DNA of 64,000 bases. Origin: Austropuccinia psidii (taxonomy: Eukaryota > Basidiomycota > Pucciniomycetes > Pucciniales > Sphaerophragmiaceae). Position 1 is the first letter of the stretch. Each line of letters begins with the position of its first letter. Below, in pieces: positions 12,163 to 24,324 of the stretch. A program made the position numbers and the translations under genes. The stretch is taken from the NCBI GenBank assembly GCA_023105745.1, contig JALGQZ010000011.1, positions 31,370,612-31,434,611 of the forward strand. The letters are read 5' to 3'. The notes below the pieces were generated by a model. That model saw only the letters and a program-made list of their open reading frames with translations, was not told the origin of the DNA and searched no databases.

Positions 12163-13970
12163 TCCCATCAATTTTTTAGTTAAAATTGAGGTGTTGTGTA
12201 TATTTAATTAATTTGAGAAGTATTTTTCTTACAGAATTTCAATCCTGCATGAGCTCAATTTGAAGTTTTTTTAAGGCCATATTATAGCTTTCAATAAATA
12301 AAAGGGCAAAAACCACACAGATAAGGGGGACAAAGGAAAAAGAACAAATAGAGCCAAGGTAGCCAACTTTTGGAATCAGAAAGGACTATATTCAGTTTTT
12401 CCACCTTTATTGGAGGATTTTCAACCTTCCTTAAGCTTTAAGATTAGACTTTGATCCAACATTACAGTTTAAACTGGTTTTATCCAGACTTGGACAGGAG
12501 CTTACAAGCTTCCAAAGGTTAAATCTCAATATTAAAGCTTGCAATCAAGATTTTAAGAGCTTTAAAAGATTAAATAAGCTTAAAAATTCAAGATTATAAG
12601 CATTAAAACCTTATCAAATATTAAGGTTTGGTGTGTATCACTATTTTACATGGAAAAATAGCAATAACTTCAAGGTTCATTGAATATCCAATTCTTAATG
12701 AATTTTCTTGAAAACCTCACACAGCTTACAATTTAATGTTATTGGTGTATAAATTGAATTTTAAGGTTCCTTTTAGAATAGGACAAATTGGTAAGTACCC
12801 TTGAAATTAACTTTTTTAATTATTATTAAAGAAAATTAGAATTTCTTTAAAAATTAATTAAAAATTGAGTTTAAGAGATTTCTTCTTGAAGCTTTATTTT
12901 TAAGTTTTTCATGGGAGTAATATTAATATAAATATGTTTTGTTTATATTTAAACTTGAAATAATCAATTCAAAAGAGGATTAAAGCTTCTTGAAGTTAAG
13001 AATAACACTGGTAACTTCAAAATGGAATGGAAAAAAAAAGTCACCTTGAGCTAATAACCTTATTTTTAAGAATGGTTTTTAATTTTTGACCTGATAATTC
13101 CCTCTATATCCATTATTATTCATTAAAGCTTCTCTTAAGCCATAAAAAGAGCCTTCACATTACTGTTTTTGCCAATAACCAATTATTATTCCAATTATAT
13201 TAGACATTTAAACAGTTCAAGTTTTATTAAGTATAAAATCTTATTATTAAAAATATTTCTTAACTATTTTCATTCTTTATAAATTTTAAATTAAACAATT
13301 GAAATCATATAGCTCATATTATTGTTGTAATCACCAACAATATATTTTATTATATAAAATTATTGTCTTAAAATATCTTTTTAAAATCCACAAATTCCTC
13401 TTAAAAACTCTCAAATCGATTTTTTTATCATAAAAATCTGTTTTTTCTTTGAAAATATTAATTTTTGGTGTGTTTTCAACTTATAAACAGTAGTTAATAC
13501 TTTAACTGATGTTGTTTGACTTATTGTATAAAATAAATGTTATAAGTAAGTTTTCTCTAAAATTCTATTTCTTTTTTATCTAGTATTAGTTTTTTTATAT
13601 AGAATTTTTCTATAAGAATTATCTCTGCACAGTGTGTGTGATATTTAGTTTATAAATAATATTTATATTATTTCTAAGCTGTTAAATATTATTATTCTCC
13701 ATGTATAGTTGTCTTATGACAAGCTTTATACATTGCTATTATTATAATTGTTGGTGAGTATAATAATTAAAATTTCTTATAATTATGAAGATATTTCTTC
13801 ATTATTGAATTATTTAATAATAATTAACTCCATATTCTATGAAACTATTTTTAATAATTATATTAATTTGTGGTTATAATATTCAATTATATTATATTTT
13901 CTACTGAGGACAGCTATAGCACTCTTGATATTTTTTACTATTATCAAGAGCTTATTAGACAAACCTTACG
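12163..13970 (+). mobile_element. truncated LTR of the long-LTR (A) family
   Basis: This stretch is the reverse complement of most of the A-family LTR as it lies at 29989-32171. It shares the AAAATTGAGGTGTTGTG-type segment, the region around 12340-12420 that corresponds to the 'GGTACCCCAGCTC' part, and the end ACAAACCTTAC at 13970. It lacks the first ~350-500 bases of the LTR, so the left end is truncated. It lies in the opposite orientation to the solo LTR at 18201-20344 and abuts the 3' untranslated part of chromovirus B. No target duplication could be found. Confidence 0.7.
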
Positions 13971-14231
13971 GAGTGTCTTGAATAATAATTAATTGCATGA
14001 ATAAGAAAATAAATAAAGAAAAAAGGATTTTAGCCATATATTTATGAAAGGCGCAAACTTGGGGGCATTGATGTTTCAAGGCCTTCTGAATCTGTCCAAA
14101 GAATCTAAAAGTTCTCAGAAAGTGGTCAAGGTTATTATTAGAAAAAATCTGGGTAGAATACCCCATTATAGGCGCATGCCAGAAGAGGAACTTACTTTCA
14201 TAACCTCTAATCCCCATCAAGCACCATAAAA

Positions 14232-14519
14232 TCAAACTATCAAGGCATTTGGGCCAGGATTGTCAGGATAAAGAGTATGGAAATCCTTGAGAAGGTCTGG
14301 TGAGCTGGTAGGATTGAAAGCTGGTTCCCAAGTTGTTCTTTCCAGGTCTTCACTGAATCCTTCCCACTCTACTTGATACAATAATTTTACTCTCTTGAGT
14401 TTTGAGTCCAGAAACTGAGCCACTTCCCATTCCTTTTGCTCTTCCACTATGAATGGTGTTGGTGGAAATTTCTGTAGCTTTGGGATAGTTGATTGCTTGA
14501 CTGGTTCTAATAAGGACAC
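14232..14519 (-). pseudogene. chromovirus B: chromodomain, C-terminal end of Pol
   Basis: About 95 codons open to the stop at 14232, with WEVAQFLDSKLKRVKLLYQV followed by EWEGFSEDLERTTWEP. The aromatic cage-type residues and WEP ending are those of a chromodomain, which in this retroelement group is thought to steer integration towards marked chromatin. The upstream linker to integrase (about 14520-15050) contains stops. Confidence 0.8.
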
Positions 14520-15053
14520 ATGGAAAACAGGGTGAACTTACTTCCATTGTTGAGGAAACTTGAGGTGATATGCATGGCTTCCAATCTTATTCAACACTTC
14601 AAAGGGTCCCAAACATCTTTCTGTGAGCCCCTTATGATGGGTGTTGTAGTCTTAATATTATTTGAGGCTAGCCATAATTTGTTCAAAGGTTGGAAATCAG
14701 GTGGAATTGCCCTATTTCTATCTACATACTTCTTAAAATGCTTTATTTCTGACTCTCATTCTTCCTTGACAACTTGATTTACTTATTGGAGTTTTGTTGA
14801 TAAATTTACAGCAGGTGTGTCTTGAGAAATGTGAATTGAATCAAAGCTTGGATATCTTCCATGAATGGTGAAAAAGGGGTATTGTTTTTTATGAGTGTTC
14901 TGTATTATTGTAGGCAAATTCAGCTAGAGGGAGCAAGATGCGCCAGTAACCTTTGTGGTAACTGACATAAATCAAAAGATAATGTTCTAGAATATGATTT
15001 ACCTTCTCTGCCTGCCTATCTGTTTGAGGGTGAAAAGAAGCTGAAAGATCTCT

Positions 15054-15908
15054 TTATATCTTTAGTTTCTGACATAATTGGGTCCATAATGATGAAACAA
15101 ATAAGGAACCTCTACCACTGACAATACTTACTTGCAGTCCATTCTTGGAAAATACATCATTAATAAAGATTTGAGATAAGTACAGGGAAGTAATTGTTGA
15201 ATAAGCTGGAATGAATATTGCTATTTTTGAGAATCTGTCCACAACTAACAATATTTAATTGAAGTTTTTGGATAGTGGAAACTGAGTGATAAAGTCTATT
15301 GATAAGGAATTCCAAGGACAAGATTGAATTTGAAGAGGCTTGAGTGATCCTAACTTTTTATGGTGAATGTTCTTGTTTCTTGAACATTGCTGAAATGAGG
15401 ACACATAATACTTTATGATTTGATTAATTACAGCCCAGTAGAAATCCCTATTTATGAGCTTGCAGGTCTTCTCCTGGCCAGGATGGCCAGCCAATGGTGA
15501 GCCATGATGCTTTTGAAGAATTTTAAGTTGAATTTCACTATTTCTTGTGATAAACAATCTGTCTTTGAATAATAGCAACTTGGATTGAGGTTCAAGAGAA
15601 TAATCTAAAACTGATTCACCTCTTGCTAATTGCTTGAGTATTTCTTCATAGTCTTTTGCTTGCCATACTTCTTTTTGAATCTTATCCACTAAATCTGAGA
15701 AAACTTCAGCCTTCATTAAGAAGAATCTTGATTCTTGAATATAATCTTTCTTAAGAATTTGCTGAAACTTTTGAGGATTCTTTCCGATGAAATCCACCCG
15801 CCTCTCTTGTTCCAAATTTTCCTGATGTGAAAAGGCATCTGGTAAAGTGGACAGCCCTCCTGGGTAGTAGTTGATAGTGAAATGGAAGTAAGAGAGAAAT
15901 TTTCCCAA
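15054..15908 (-). pseudogene. chromovirus B: integrase, broken
   Basis: The zinc-binding part reads GSPLAGHPGQEKTCKLINRD followed by SSFQQCSRNK, where the first Cys of the CxxC pair is replaced by Phe. The catalytic core has VVDRFSK but SGRGS in place of the usual SDRGS, so one catalytic aspartate is lost. A stop separates the two open pieces at about 15252. The piece at 15255-15908 also includes the end of RNase H (TLPDAFSHQE, normally LPDALSR-like). A non-functional relic. Confidence 0.8.
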
Positions 15909-15967
15909 AGGGCTTGACAGTGAGTAAGAACTTTAGAAGATATGAAATACTGGAGAGGAATTGTATG

Positions 15968-17000
15968 TCAATAATTCAAAAGGATTGGAAAGAGAAAGAA
16001 GAAAAGCTCTTTAGTGCATGAAAGCCCAAAATATTTCAAGGAGTTCCTATTCATGAACTTCATAGTTAAGCTCAGCCTGTAGAAACTTTCAAATACAAAT
16101 GCAAGGGGATTCTTTCCTGAGTCATCCACCTGACTTAGTAAAGCACTCAAGGAAGATTTAAAAGCATTAGTCTCTACAATATTTGGTAAAGAAGTATTAA
16201 AATGAGAAAGGATAGGAGCAGTTGCAAAAGCTTCTTTGAGTATTTGAAGCTGACTAAGAGCTTCCTCATTGAAGATAAAAGGAGAATCTATTTTGAGAAG
16301 AGAAGTGATATAAATGATTTATTTGGAATAATTTTTCAATTAAAGGACAATGGAAATTTGAAAAGCCAAGAAAAGACTGAAGGGCCATGATTTCCTTGGC
16401 CTGAGTCCAATTGAAGATTTGTTGAGATTTTAAAGAATCCATCTCAAGGCCATCACTTGAAAAATCATAGCACAAGTATTCCACACTTGAGGCATGGAAT
16501 ACACACTTTGAGGCCCTAGAAAACAAATCATTGTCCTTTTTTTGGAGGACAGAGGCCACATGTTTTACATGTTACTCCTCAGAACTACAGAAGAGCATAA
16601 TATTATCTAAGTAGACTACTACAAAAAACATTAAAAAGGTCTGAAAAGATATGATTCACAAGATTTTGGAATGAAGCAGGAGCATTGGTAAAGCCAAATG
16701 GCATAACCAAATACTCATAGCTACCATATTTGGCTCTAAATGCAGTTAAGTGCTCATCCCCCTCTCTAATTCTTGGGAGATTATAAGAGCCACACAGATA
16801 TATGTTGGAGAAGATAGTGGGACCATCAAAGATGGTAAAAAGGTGGTTGATTGGAAAAACAGGATTCCTGTTCTTCATAGTGACAGCATTGAGTTTGGGG
16901 AAGTCAAAACACAAATGAAGGCCACCATCTGTTTTCTTCACAAAAAGGACAGGTGCTCCTGTTGAAGAGGAGCTTGGCCTAATGAAAACTTTCTCTACAT
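15968..17000 (-). pseudogene. chromovirus B: reverse transcriptase and RNase H, broken
   Basis: The frame at 16603-16941 encodes GGLHLCFDFPKLNAVTMKNR and YLVMPFGFTNAPASFQNLV, typical of Ty3/Gypsy reverse transcriptase. Just after it, the minus strand around 16595-16620 reads VVYLDNIM, so the catalytic YLDD has become YLDN. The connection domain (16266-16559, SSVEYLCYDFSSDGLEMD) and pieces of RNase H (15968-16150) follow in other frames. Several frameshifts and stops separate the fragments. Confidence 0.8.
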
Positions 17001-17605
17001 TCTCTGAAATTTAGGCCTGCAGTGTTTCTGACTCATGATTTTATAATAAGTAGATAACACCAACTGGAGGTAGAAGACCCTCCAGTTTGACATGATTATC
17101 AAAGGAACGGTATGGAGGAAGTTTCTCTGATTTCACCTTGGAGAATACATCCAAATATTCATGATAAGCAGGAGGGACTACCTTCAACACAGTTCAAATT
17201 TCTTCTGGATCTTCTTCCTCATCCCACTGACCCTCCAGGGAGGGATGAAATGATAAAGGAGAAAGGTTTATCTCCCCTTGAAAGAGATGAGGTGAAGATA
17301 TAGCAACATCTCCTCCAACATCTTTTATCTCTTTGGAGACTTAATATCCTTATGAAGTCAATTACTGACAGGGAATGATGGGAGGAATATGGACAGAAGA
17401 AGGAAGGGAAGGTGTCTTAACTTCACCAACCAGAGAAAAACCTTTGACATCAGTGGAAGAGTCACTACTAGTAGAAGGAATAATAACACTAGAATAATAG
17501 GTGATCAATCCCTTTTCAATCAATAATGGTATTAAAATGGTAAAGGAAATCCTAGCCCAATATGAGGTCTTCTCGCTTGGGGGAATCTATGATAAAAAAT
17601 TGAAA

Positions 17606-18200
17606 TTAAAATCTTGTGATGGAAGGAAATTCAAAAACCCACTTGGTATAATGGGTGATGAACAAAGAAGTGGATTTATTTGAATCCAGAATGAAAATAT
17701 GAATTTTTTTGTAGAGATCTGACATAGTCAATGAGTACTTGAGAACAAGATTCTTTGAAATAAAAGAGTTTGTATCACCAGAATCAATGAGAATACTATA
17801 AAAAATATCAGAGACAGAAGATAAAATAAGAAACTTTAAAGATTTCATGACACTAAAATCAAAAGTGAAAAATTGTGCTCTTGATGGAAACAAATGTGAA
17901 CCGTTGAACACATCATGATTCCCACTCAGGAGTTTCCCTACATGGTATGGAAGCCTCTTGATGACCCAGGCATATTCTGAGGCCTCTTGAAACATTTTTC
18001 AATTGGGTGCTTTACACCACAATAAGTGAATAAGCCTTCTTAAACCTCCTCCTCTCCTTTTCAGAAAAAATTAATTTTTTGCCTTTATTGAGGAGATCAG
18101 CATGAGGATTATCCTTAGAAAGTTGAATATTCTTCCCCTTCTTACTCTTCTTGTGATGAGGATTTTTGGAAGATGAATCTTGAGGAGGCCTGAAGGAATT
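17606..18200 (-). pseudogene. chromovirus B: Gag zinc knuckle and aspartic protease, broken
   Basis: On the minus strand the end of Gag shows Lys/Ser-rich sequence, then LFTYCGVKHPIEKCFKRP near 18030-17980, a CCHC knuckle in which the first Cys is Phe. About 60 codons further, ILIDSGDTNSFISKNLVL (near 17800) is the retropepsin active site, with DSGD where DSGA/DSGT is expected. The Gag frame is interrupted on its upstream side by the solo LTR at 18201 and resumes at 20345. Confidence 0.78.
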
Positions 18201-20344
18201 TGTAAGGTTTGTCTATGAAACTCTTGATAATAGTAGTAAATATCAAGAGTACTATGACTGTCCTCAGTAGAAAAAGTAATATAATTAAATCTTATAACCA
18301 CAAATTTATATAATTATTCAAATAATTATACATAAAAAAAGAAATTTGATTATTTTTAAATAATTTAATAATAAGAAATTATTAATAATTATAATAAATT
18401 ATAATTATTCTCTTATTGTTATAGTCACTTACAGTTATAAGAATAAGAAGTGTAAAGCTCTTAATGAGAAAATTACACATGGAGAATATCAATATTTATC
18501 CACTTATAAATAATATAAGAATATTATTTATAGAAGAAATCATCACACACACTGTGTAGAGATAATTATTATAGAAAAATTCTATAAAAAAACTAATACT
18601 AGATAAAAAAGTATAGAACTTTGAAGAAAACCTACTTATAATATGTTAATACAACAAGTCAAACAGCAACAGTTATTATATAAAGTAATGATTATAAGTC
18701 AAAAAAACGCCTAGAATCAATATTTTCAAAGATAAAAAAACTTTTTATGTCAAAAAATATGATTAAAGAGTTTTTAAGAGGAATTTGTGGATTTTAAAAG
18801 ACATTTAAGAGAATAATTTTATATAAGAAAATATATTACATATTATTACAAAAATAATCTAAATTCTATGATTTATATTCTTTGAGCTTAAGTCTAATAA
18901 AGAATAAAATAACTTAAGAATTACTTTAATAATAAGATTTTATATTTAATAAAACTTTACCTGTTTAAATGTCCAATATGATTGGAATGATGATTGATGA
19001 TGGACAAAAACAGTAATGAATAGACTCTTTTTATGTCTACAGAGAAGCTCTCATGATTCATAATGGATATAGAGGGTGTGCTCAGGTCAAAACTGCAAAA
19101 CCATATTTAAAAATAAGGTTCTTAACTTAAGGTAACATATTTTGAATTCCAATTTAAAGTTACCAGTGTTATTCTTAACTCCAAGTAATTTCACTCCTCT
19201 TTTGGATGAATTGTTTTAAGTTTTAATTTAAATTGAGTTTATTTATATTAAATTTCATCACATGAACAACTTAAAAATAGAGCTTCAAGCAGAAATCTCT
19301 TAAAATCAATTTTTAATTAATTTTTAAAGAAATCTTAATTTTCTTCAGGTAGAATTAAAAGAGTAAATTTCCAGGATGATTAAAAATAAAGAATGTTTAT
19401 AAAAGATACTTAAAATTTGGTTTATACACAGATAATATTTATTTGTAAGCTGTGTTAAAAGTTCAAGCAAATCCATGAAAAATTGGATTTTTAATGAATT
19501 TATGGAGTTATTTCTATTTTTCCATGTAAAATAGCAATACACACAAAAAATTGACTTTTGATGAGGTTTTAATTCTTTTAAATTTAAAATTTTAAGCTTA
19601 ATTAAGCTTTTACAGTTCTTAAAACCTTTATTTCAAGCTTGCATATTGAGATTTACCCTTTGGCAGCTTGAAATTCCTGTCTAAATTGGGATAAAACAAG
19701 TTTAAACTTTAATTTTGGATCAAAGTCTAATCTTAAGGCTTAAATAAGGTTTAAAATTCTCCAATACAGGCGGAAAACCTTAATTTAATCCTTTCAGATC
19801 CAAAAAGCTGGGTACCCCAGCTCTGTTTGGTCCTTTTCCTTTGTCCCACCTTTTTGCATGTATTTTTCCCTTTTATTCATTTGAATCCATACTATGGCCT
19901 TAAACACCTTTAAATTGAGCTCACACAGAATTTACATTCTGTATGGCAAATCCTTAGCCAATTCAGTAAATATACACAACACCTTAATTTTAACTAAAAT
20001 TTTGGTTTGTTTGCATAAACCCTATGCAACTTTAAATTTAAGCTTCTTTAAACTTAAATTTAACAACTTCAAAAAAAATGTTAAAAAATTTGCATTTGTA
20101 TTGTGAGATTCTGAAATATTCATCTTTGAGTATAACACCCTATGGGTCTACCCTAGGTTATTTTCGGAGTAGAATCCAAAAATGACATAATAATTATAAC
20201 TTTGTTTTTCAAAAAAAAGTTATACTTATTTTTTGTCATTTTGTATTTTAAATTCAGTTGGTAGGTATGTTTTAGACTAAATAAACTGTGTATAGTTTTA
20301 TTTGTAGCCTTATAGGTATGTCACACATATCTCACAGGCTCACA
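18201..20344 (-). mobile_element. solo LTR (A family) inserted in Gag of chromovirus B
   Basis: 2144 bases starting TGTAAGGTTTGTCTATGAAA and ending CTCACAGGCTCACA, colinear with both LTRs of element A in the same orientation but visibly diverged. It is flanked by GAATT (18196-18200) and AAATT (20345-20349), a 5-base target duplication with one mismatch. Gag coding sequence of chromovirus B lies on both sides, so this is an insertion that later recombined to a solo LTR. Confidence 0.9.
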
Positions 20345-21430
20345 AAATTGGACCCAGTGACAGGAGGCTTCTTCTCTTGATGACTATCCTTTTACCTCTG
20401 CCTCTCATAGTACCTAGTATCTAGCTCCAAGGTAATTTACATGAGCTCTTTAAAGCTATAAGAATTACTAGGGTGAGAAGCCAATTTGTACAATAACCTT
20501 GTTTCCAAGCCTCTTGTATAAATGTAAACATATGCCATTTCTCCCCAATCTCCAATTCTTGAAATTAACCTTCTGAAATAAGAAATGTACAAAGAGACAT
20601 GACCACTTTTCATCATCCTGAGATTATCCAACTCTCGTTCAGATTTCCTGAATTCATTTGGATCACCAAAAAGAGTGGATAACTGGATTTAAAACAACTT
20701 CCAGTTATTCAGGAGATAATATGGGTATTCATTGGAGATATTTGAGACAAATGATTGTATCCATTTTCTAGCTCTAAAAGTGAGAAAAGAAGTTGAGTAA
20801 AGAAACTTTTTCTTGTCAGAGAAGAAGTTTTCTGGTTCAGTATGGAATATTTATTGACAGGATTGAATAAATCCTCTCAATTTATGGGCTTGAGTACCAT
20901 AAAAAGGATCAGGTGCCTTCATTGATGGAGTCTTGAATGCTGTGGCTCTGGAGTTGTCCCTGGAGGAAACCTATTGAGTGAGCTTTCCCATGAATTGAGT
21001 CATCTTCTCCATCATCTTCAGGAAATTTGGTTCAGCTTGAGAGGCAAGAGGTTTATTAGAAAGGGCTAGATTTTGAGCCACAAAAGCTTCAGAGGAACCT
21101 GCCAAGGCAGCTTCCACTTCAGTCTCCTCAGACTCTTCCTATTCCACAGACTCCTCCCCCTCTTCATCTTCAGCATCCCCAAATCTACTATGCCAGGATA
21201 GCCACCCAACAAGCCAGAGAATTATATTAATCTTCTTGACTTCATACCTCCTCTTCTGAAGGGTTCTTCTCCTTCCATTGATGGTCTTCTGTTCAAATTT
21301 TCACTCAGATGATTAGCTGATGGTGTGCAGTCAAGAGGAGCCCTTTCTGTAGGAGCTAGAAAAGCTTGACTTATTTAGAATCTTGTGTCCTTGGCTGAAG
21401 GGATATTCTTAAAATGCATTATTTGAAAAG
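20345..21430 (-). pseudogene. chromovirus B: N-terminal and central Gag
   Basis: Minus-strand translation across several frames gives a capsid-like Gag with KAPDPFYGTQAHKLRGFIQS, ARKWIQSFVSNIS and then RMMKSGHVSLYISYFRRLIS plus RIGDWGEMAYVYIYTRGLET (20437-20631). These are hallmarks of the retrotransposon Gag region of this chromovirus group. An acidic Glu-rich stretch near 21130-21180 precedes them. Stops at several points show it is a relic. The frame continues beyond the solo LTR at 18200. Confidence 0.75.
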
Positions 21431-21519
21431 GAAAAATCAAACTTGATGAGACTTTGAGAACAAAAAAGGAGGCTTGACCAATTTAAAACAAATGAGAATA
21501 TTGAGGGATACATCAAAAT

Positions 21520-21870
21520 CTTGAGGTGAAATCACTTTGAATAATTCTTGAAGGAGGATGATGAAAGAGTCAACATCTTATGGATAACCAATGCCTTGAA
21601 GAACTTAAAATCAATGTCAATCAATTAAATCAAGTCAATTCAAAATCAATATCAATTATGTCTTGAGGAATCCACTCAATCAGTAAATATCATCAAAATT
21701 CAATTCAATATCTTGAGGAATAAAATTCAAATAAATCAATAAAAAAATCTTGAGGGTCACTCAGCTATCTTGAGGGATCAGAATCAAGTAAATCAAATAA
21801 ATAAAATTCTTGAGGTTAAATGAATTTCTTGAGGAAACCCAATCAAAAGTTAGCCAATAAATGCTTGAGG
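21520..21870. repeat. dispersed CTTGAGG heptamers in the leader of chromovirus B
   Basis: The exact word CTTGAGG occurs eight times in 350 bases, starting at 21520, 21662, 21712, 21749, 21769, 21809, 21828 and 21864, with near-copies at 21547 and 21591. Spacing is irregular (19-142 bases). On the element's coding strand the word is CCTCAAG. It lies between the 5' LTR and the Gag start, where packaging or dimerisation signals would be expected; that role is only a guess. Confidence 0.7.
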
Positions 21871-22706
21871 AATTCAAAAGCAACAAATAATCAATCTAAT
21901 TCCACTGAAAAATCCCAAATTTCTGAATCAATCACACCAACAAATTACAATAAATCAAAACCTGATAAAAACTTAATTCAGGGAGAAAAAATAAATTGAG
22001 AATCTATTAATAATTAATAATAAAGTGAAAAGGCCAGAAACTATGAAGAAATGAGAAAGAAGGTCAATTTTTATATAGATAGAATGAATGAGATGAAAAA
22101 TGATGAGAAATCAGAAGATTATAAAATAATGAGAAGTAATGATTTATGAAAAAGAGAAGTGAATATAAAATTAATGAAAAGAAAGAAGAACTTGCGAGTT
22201 AATAAATATAATTTCACAGGGGCTCTTTGAAGTGAAGAGGGCCTGGGACTTACTTATAGAGGGTTCATATTGAATAAGAGTGAATACACTTAAGAGTGTA
22301 ATAATAATGGTATTTATAATCAAATTGAATATAATAAAATCAGAAACAATAAGAATAAGAGTAAATAATAAAGGTGACAGCCACAAACAAGTCCAAGTCC
22401 ACTGTTTCAACCTGTCAAAAAGAAGGAGAAGGGTTAATGAGGATATGGCCACCACAGCTCCACTGAACAGGGAAGGAATGTAAAGACCAACTTAAGACCA
22501 ATAATTAATATATTCCAAAGTAAGATAGAAGAATATTTATTGAATAATAAATCAAATATACTAATTAACTGGGGGAAAAGTCCTCAGGGGGAGAAAGAGG
22601 GGCTGGTATATTTGAGAATAAACCAGCCCTGATCCAAAGAGTGAATTTCCTTGAGAGGGATCTTTATTTGAATTTATTTGGATAATAAAGCCCCTGTATG
22701 TATGTA

Positions 22707-24324
22707 CAGTGCCCTGCAATAAGTATGAAACTATTTAAAAAAAGTGCACTGTATTGGTTTGGCTGCACAGCCAGAATTCTCATGGACATAAGTCAAATTA
22801 AATATTTCAATTGCCAAAAAAACCTATAGAAAAATAAGTAAAAAAAGACAATATTTGAGTAAAGAAACATTCTTTTTTGGGTTTCTAAACAATACATGAG
22901 GGTAAGAAAAATACTTAATAATGAAAAAAGTTAAACAACATAAAAAACAAACTCATTAGCTAAAGTAAAGTGAAATAAGTTATGAGAGCAAGAGAATACT
23001 GACCATATAAGGATGGTGGTCCTAGTGAGATGTCAGACCACCATTCTGTGCAATTACCATTTCCATTCTCCATTTCATGAAGAGTAGCAAGTCATCCAAA
23101 GTTCCATGAGGAACGTTGTCCCATGCTGATTGGATGGAAATCTGTAATTCATCAATTGTTTGTGATTGATAGAGTTTGCTGATGGAACTCTTCATGATCT
23201 TCCACACATTCTCTATTGGGTTAAGACTGGGTGAGTGAGCGGGCCATTTATTGCTGAGAGTTTCTGTGTGGATTGGGGCATTGTCTTCCATGAAAATAAG
23301 CCGGTGTCTTCCCATTATCCAGGGTGTTTGCTCCATGTGGCTGATAAAAGGAAAAAGAACTGGTTTCTAAACCTGTTGAGTGAGTTGAGCCAATGTCATT
23401 TTCCCATAAAGAAGCACAATTTGTGATCATTTGGCCACACAAATTGCACCCCAGCTCATGATTTTTTGGAATCCAGAGCTATGATCGGTGGCTAAGTTCT
23501 CCAAATGCCACTTCTCTTGAGTAGTGCGCCATACGCACACTCGGTTGACTTTCTTTCCTAGCTTGAAAGCTGATTTTTTGGTCCAAAAAAGCTTTTCCTA
23601 ATAATCAATTCCCCAGTGCACATGAGTTTGAGCAAATAGTAGTTGGGCTTGAAAATCTTGTGGTCAAAGGTAAGGCTTTCTTGATGCCTTACCTAACTTG
23701 TAGATTTCTTGCTAAATTGTTCTGGTTGATACACTTTCAGTCATCAATTTTGTAACCTGAGAGACAGTAAGACAATGGCAACAAGTAATGATGTGGCCAA
23801 GCTGATGTTGGTCACAATCCTTCAAGATGGTAGGCCTTCTGGGGTTTTGTGAGTTTTCCCTGTGCCAATTTGTTGATAATTTGAGATGGTATTGTAGATT
23901 GTCCTAAGAGGGACTTCAGCTAATTAAGAAATGGCTCAGTAAAATGAACCTGCTTGACGCATTCCAACAATTTGTCCATGAGTTTAAACATCAAGATACA
24001 GAATTATCTCAATTGAAGAAAAAAAATCCAAGTGGAAAAAGAACAAACACTTTGACAGTTATTGGTTGGGTCTTTGCAAGGAATCAGGTGATGATATTTA
24101 AATAGTCCAATCTCCATTATTGGACTATTTGTTAAAGTGAATTGAGGTTCTATAGAAAGAAAGATTGAGAACAAAAAATTTAAAATGAGATTGAATAAGA
24201 AAAAAAAGCAAGTTGAGAAAAGAGAATTATGATTAGAGATAAGGTGTGACAAATAGGATGGCAGGAAGCATGCATGCTGCACACAGGCCCTGACCTGCAT
24301 TCACATATATTGGGCATGGAACTG
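22707..24324 (-). mobile_element. Tc1/mariner element, inactive
   Basis: About 1.6 kb flanked by TA on both sides (22705-22706 and 24325-24326). The left end starts CAGTGCCCTGCAATAAGTAT, a typical Tc1-type terminus. The right end (about 24298-24324) reads in reverse complement CAGTTCCATGCCCAATATAT, a degenerate match to the left terminus (shared parts TATTG, GGGCA, ACTG). A minus-strand transposase relic fills the interior. The element sits inside the 5' LTR of chromovirus B. Confidence 0.75.
23022..24000 (-). pseudogene. Tc1-like transposase relic
   Basis: The C-terminal open piece (23022-23336) has FMEDNAPIHT, a second-aspartate motif of the DDE_3 family, and WPAHSPSLNPIENVWKIMKS, the region of the third catalytic acidic residue. 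Upstream on the minus strand, in broken frames, are a helix-turn-helix-like segment (QIVGMRQAG and LAEVPLRTIYNTISNYQQIG) and a Tc1-like GTGKTHKTPEG linker. Many stops and frameshifts make it non-functional. Confidence 0.85.

Noticed and set aside
12163..20344. The two A-family LTRs as the LTR pair of one element around 13971-18200
   Set aside because: They are in inverted, not direct, orientation, one is truncated, and Gag of chromovirus B continues beyond the right one at 20345.
22171..22455. 94-codon minus-strand frame with membrane-like hydrophobic runs
   Set aside because: It lies at the LTR/leader junction of chromovirus B; AT-rich codons give Leu/Ile/Phe runs by chance.
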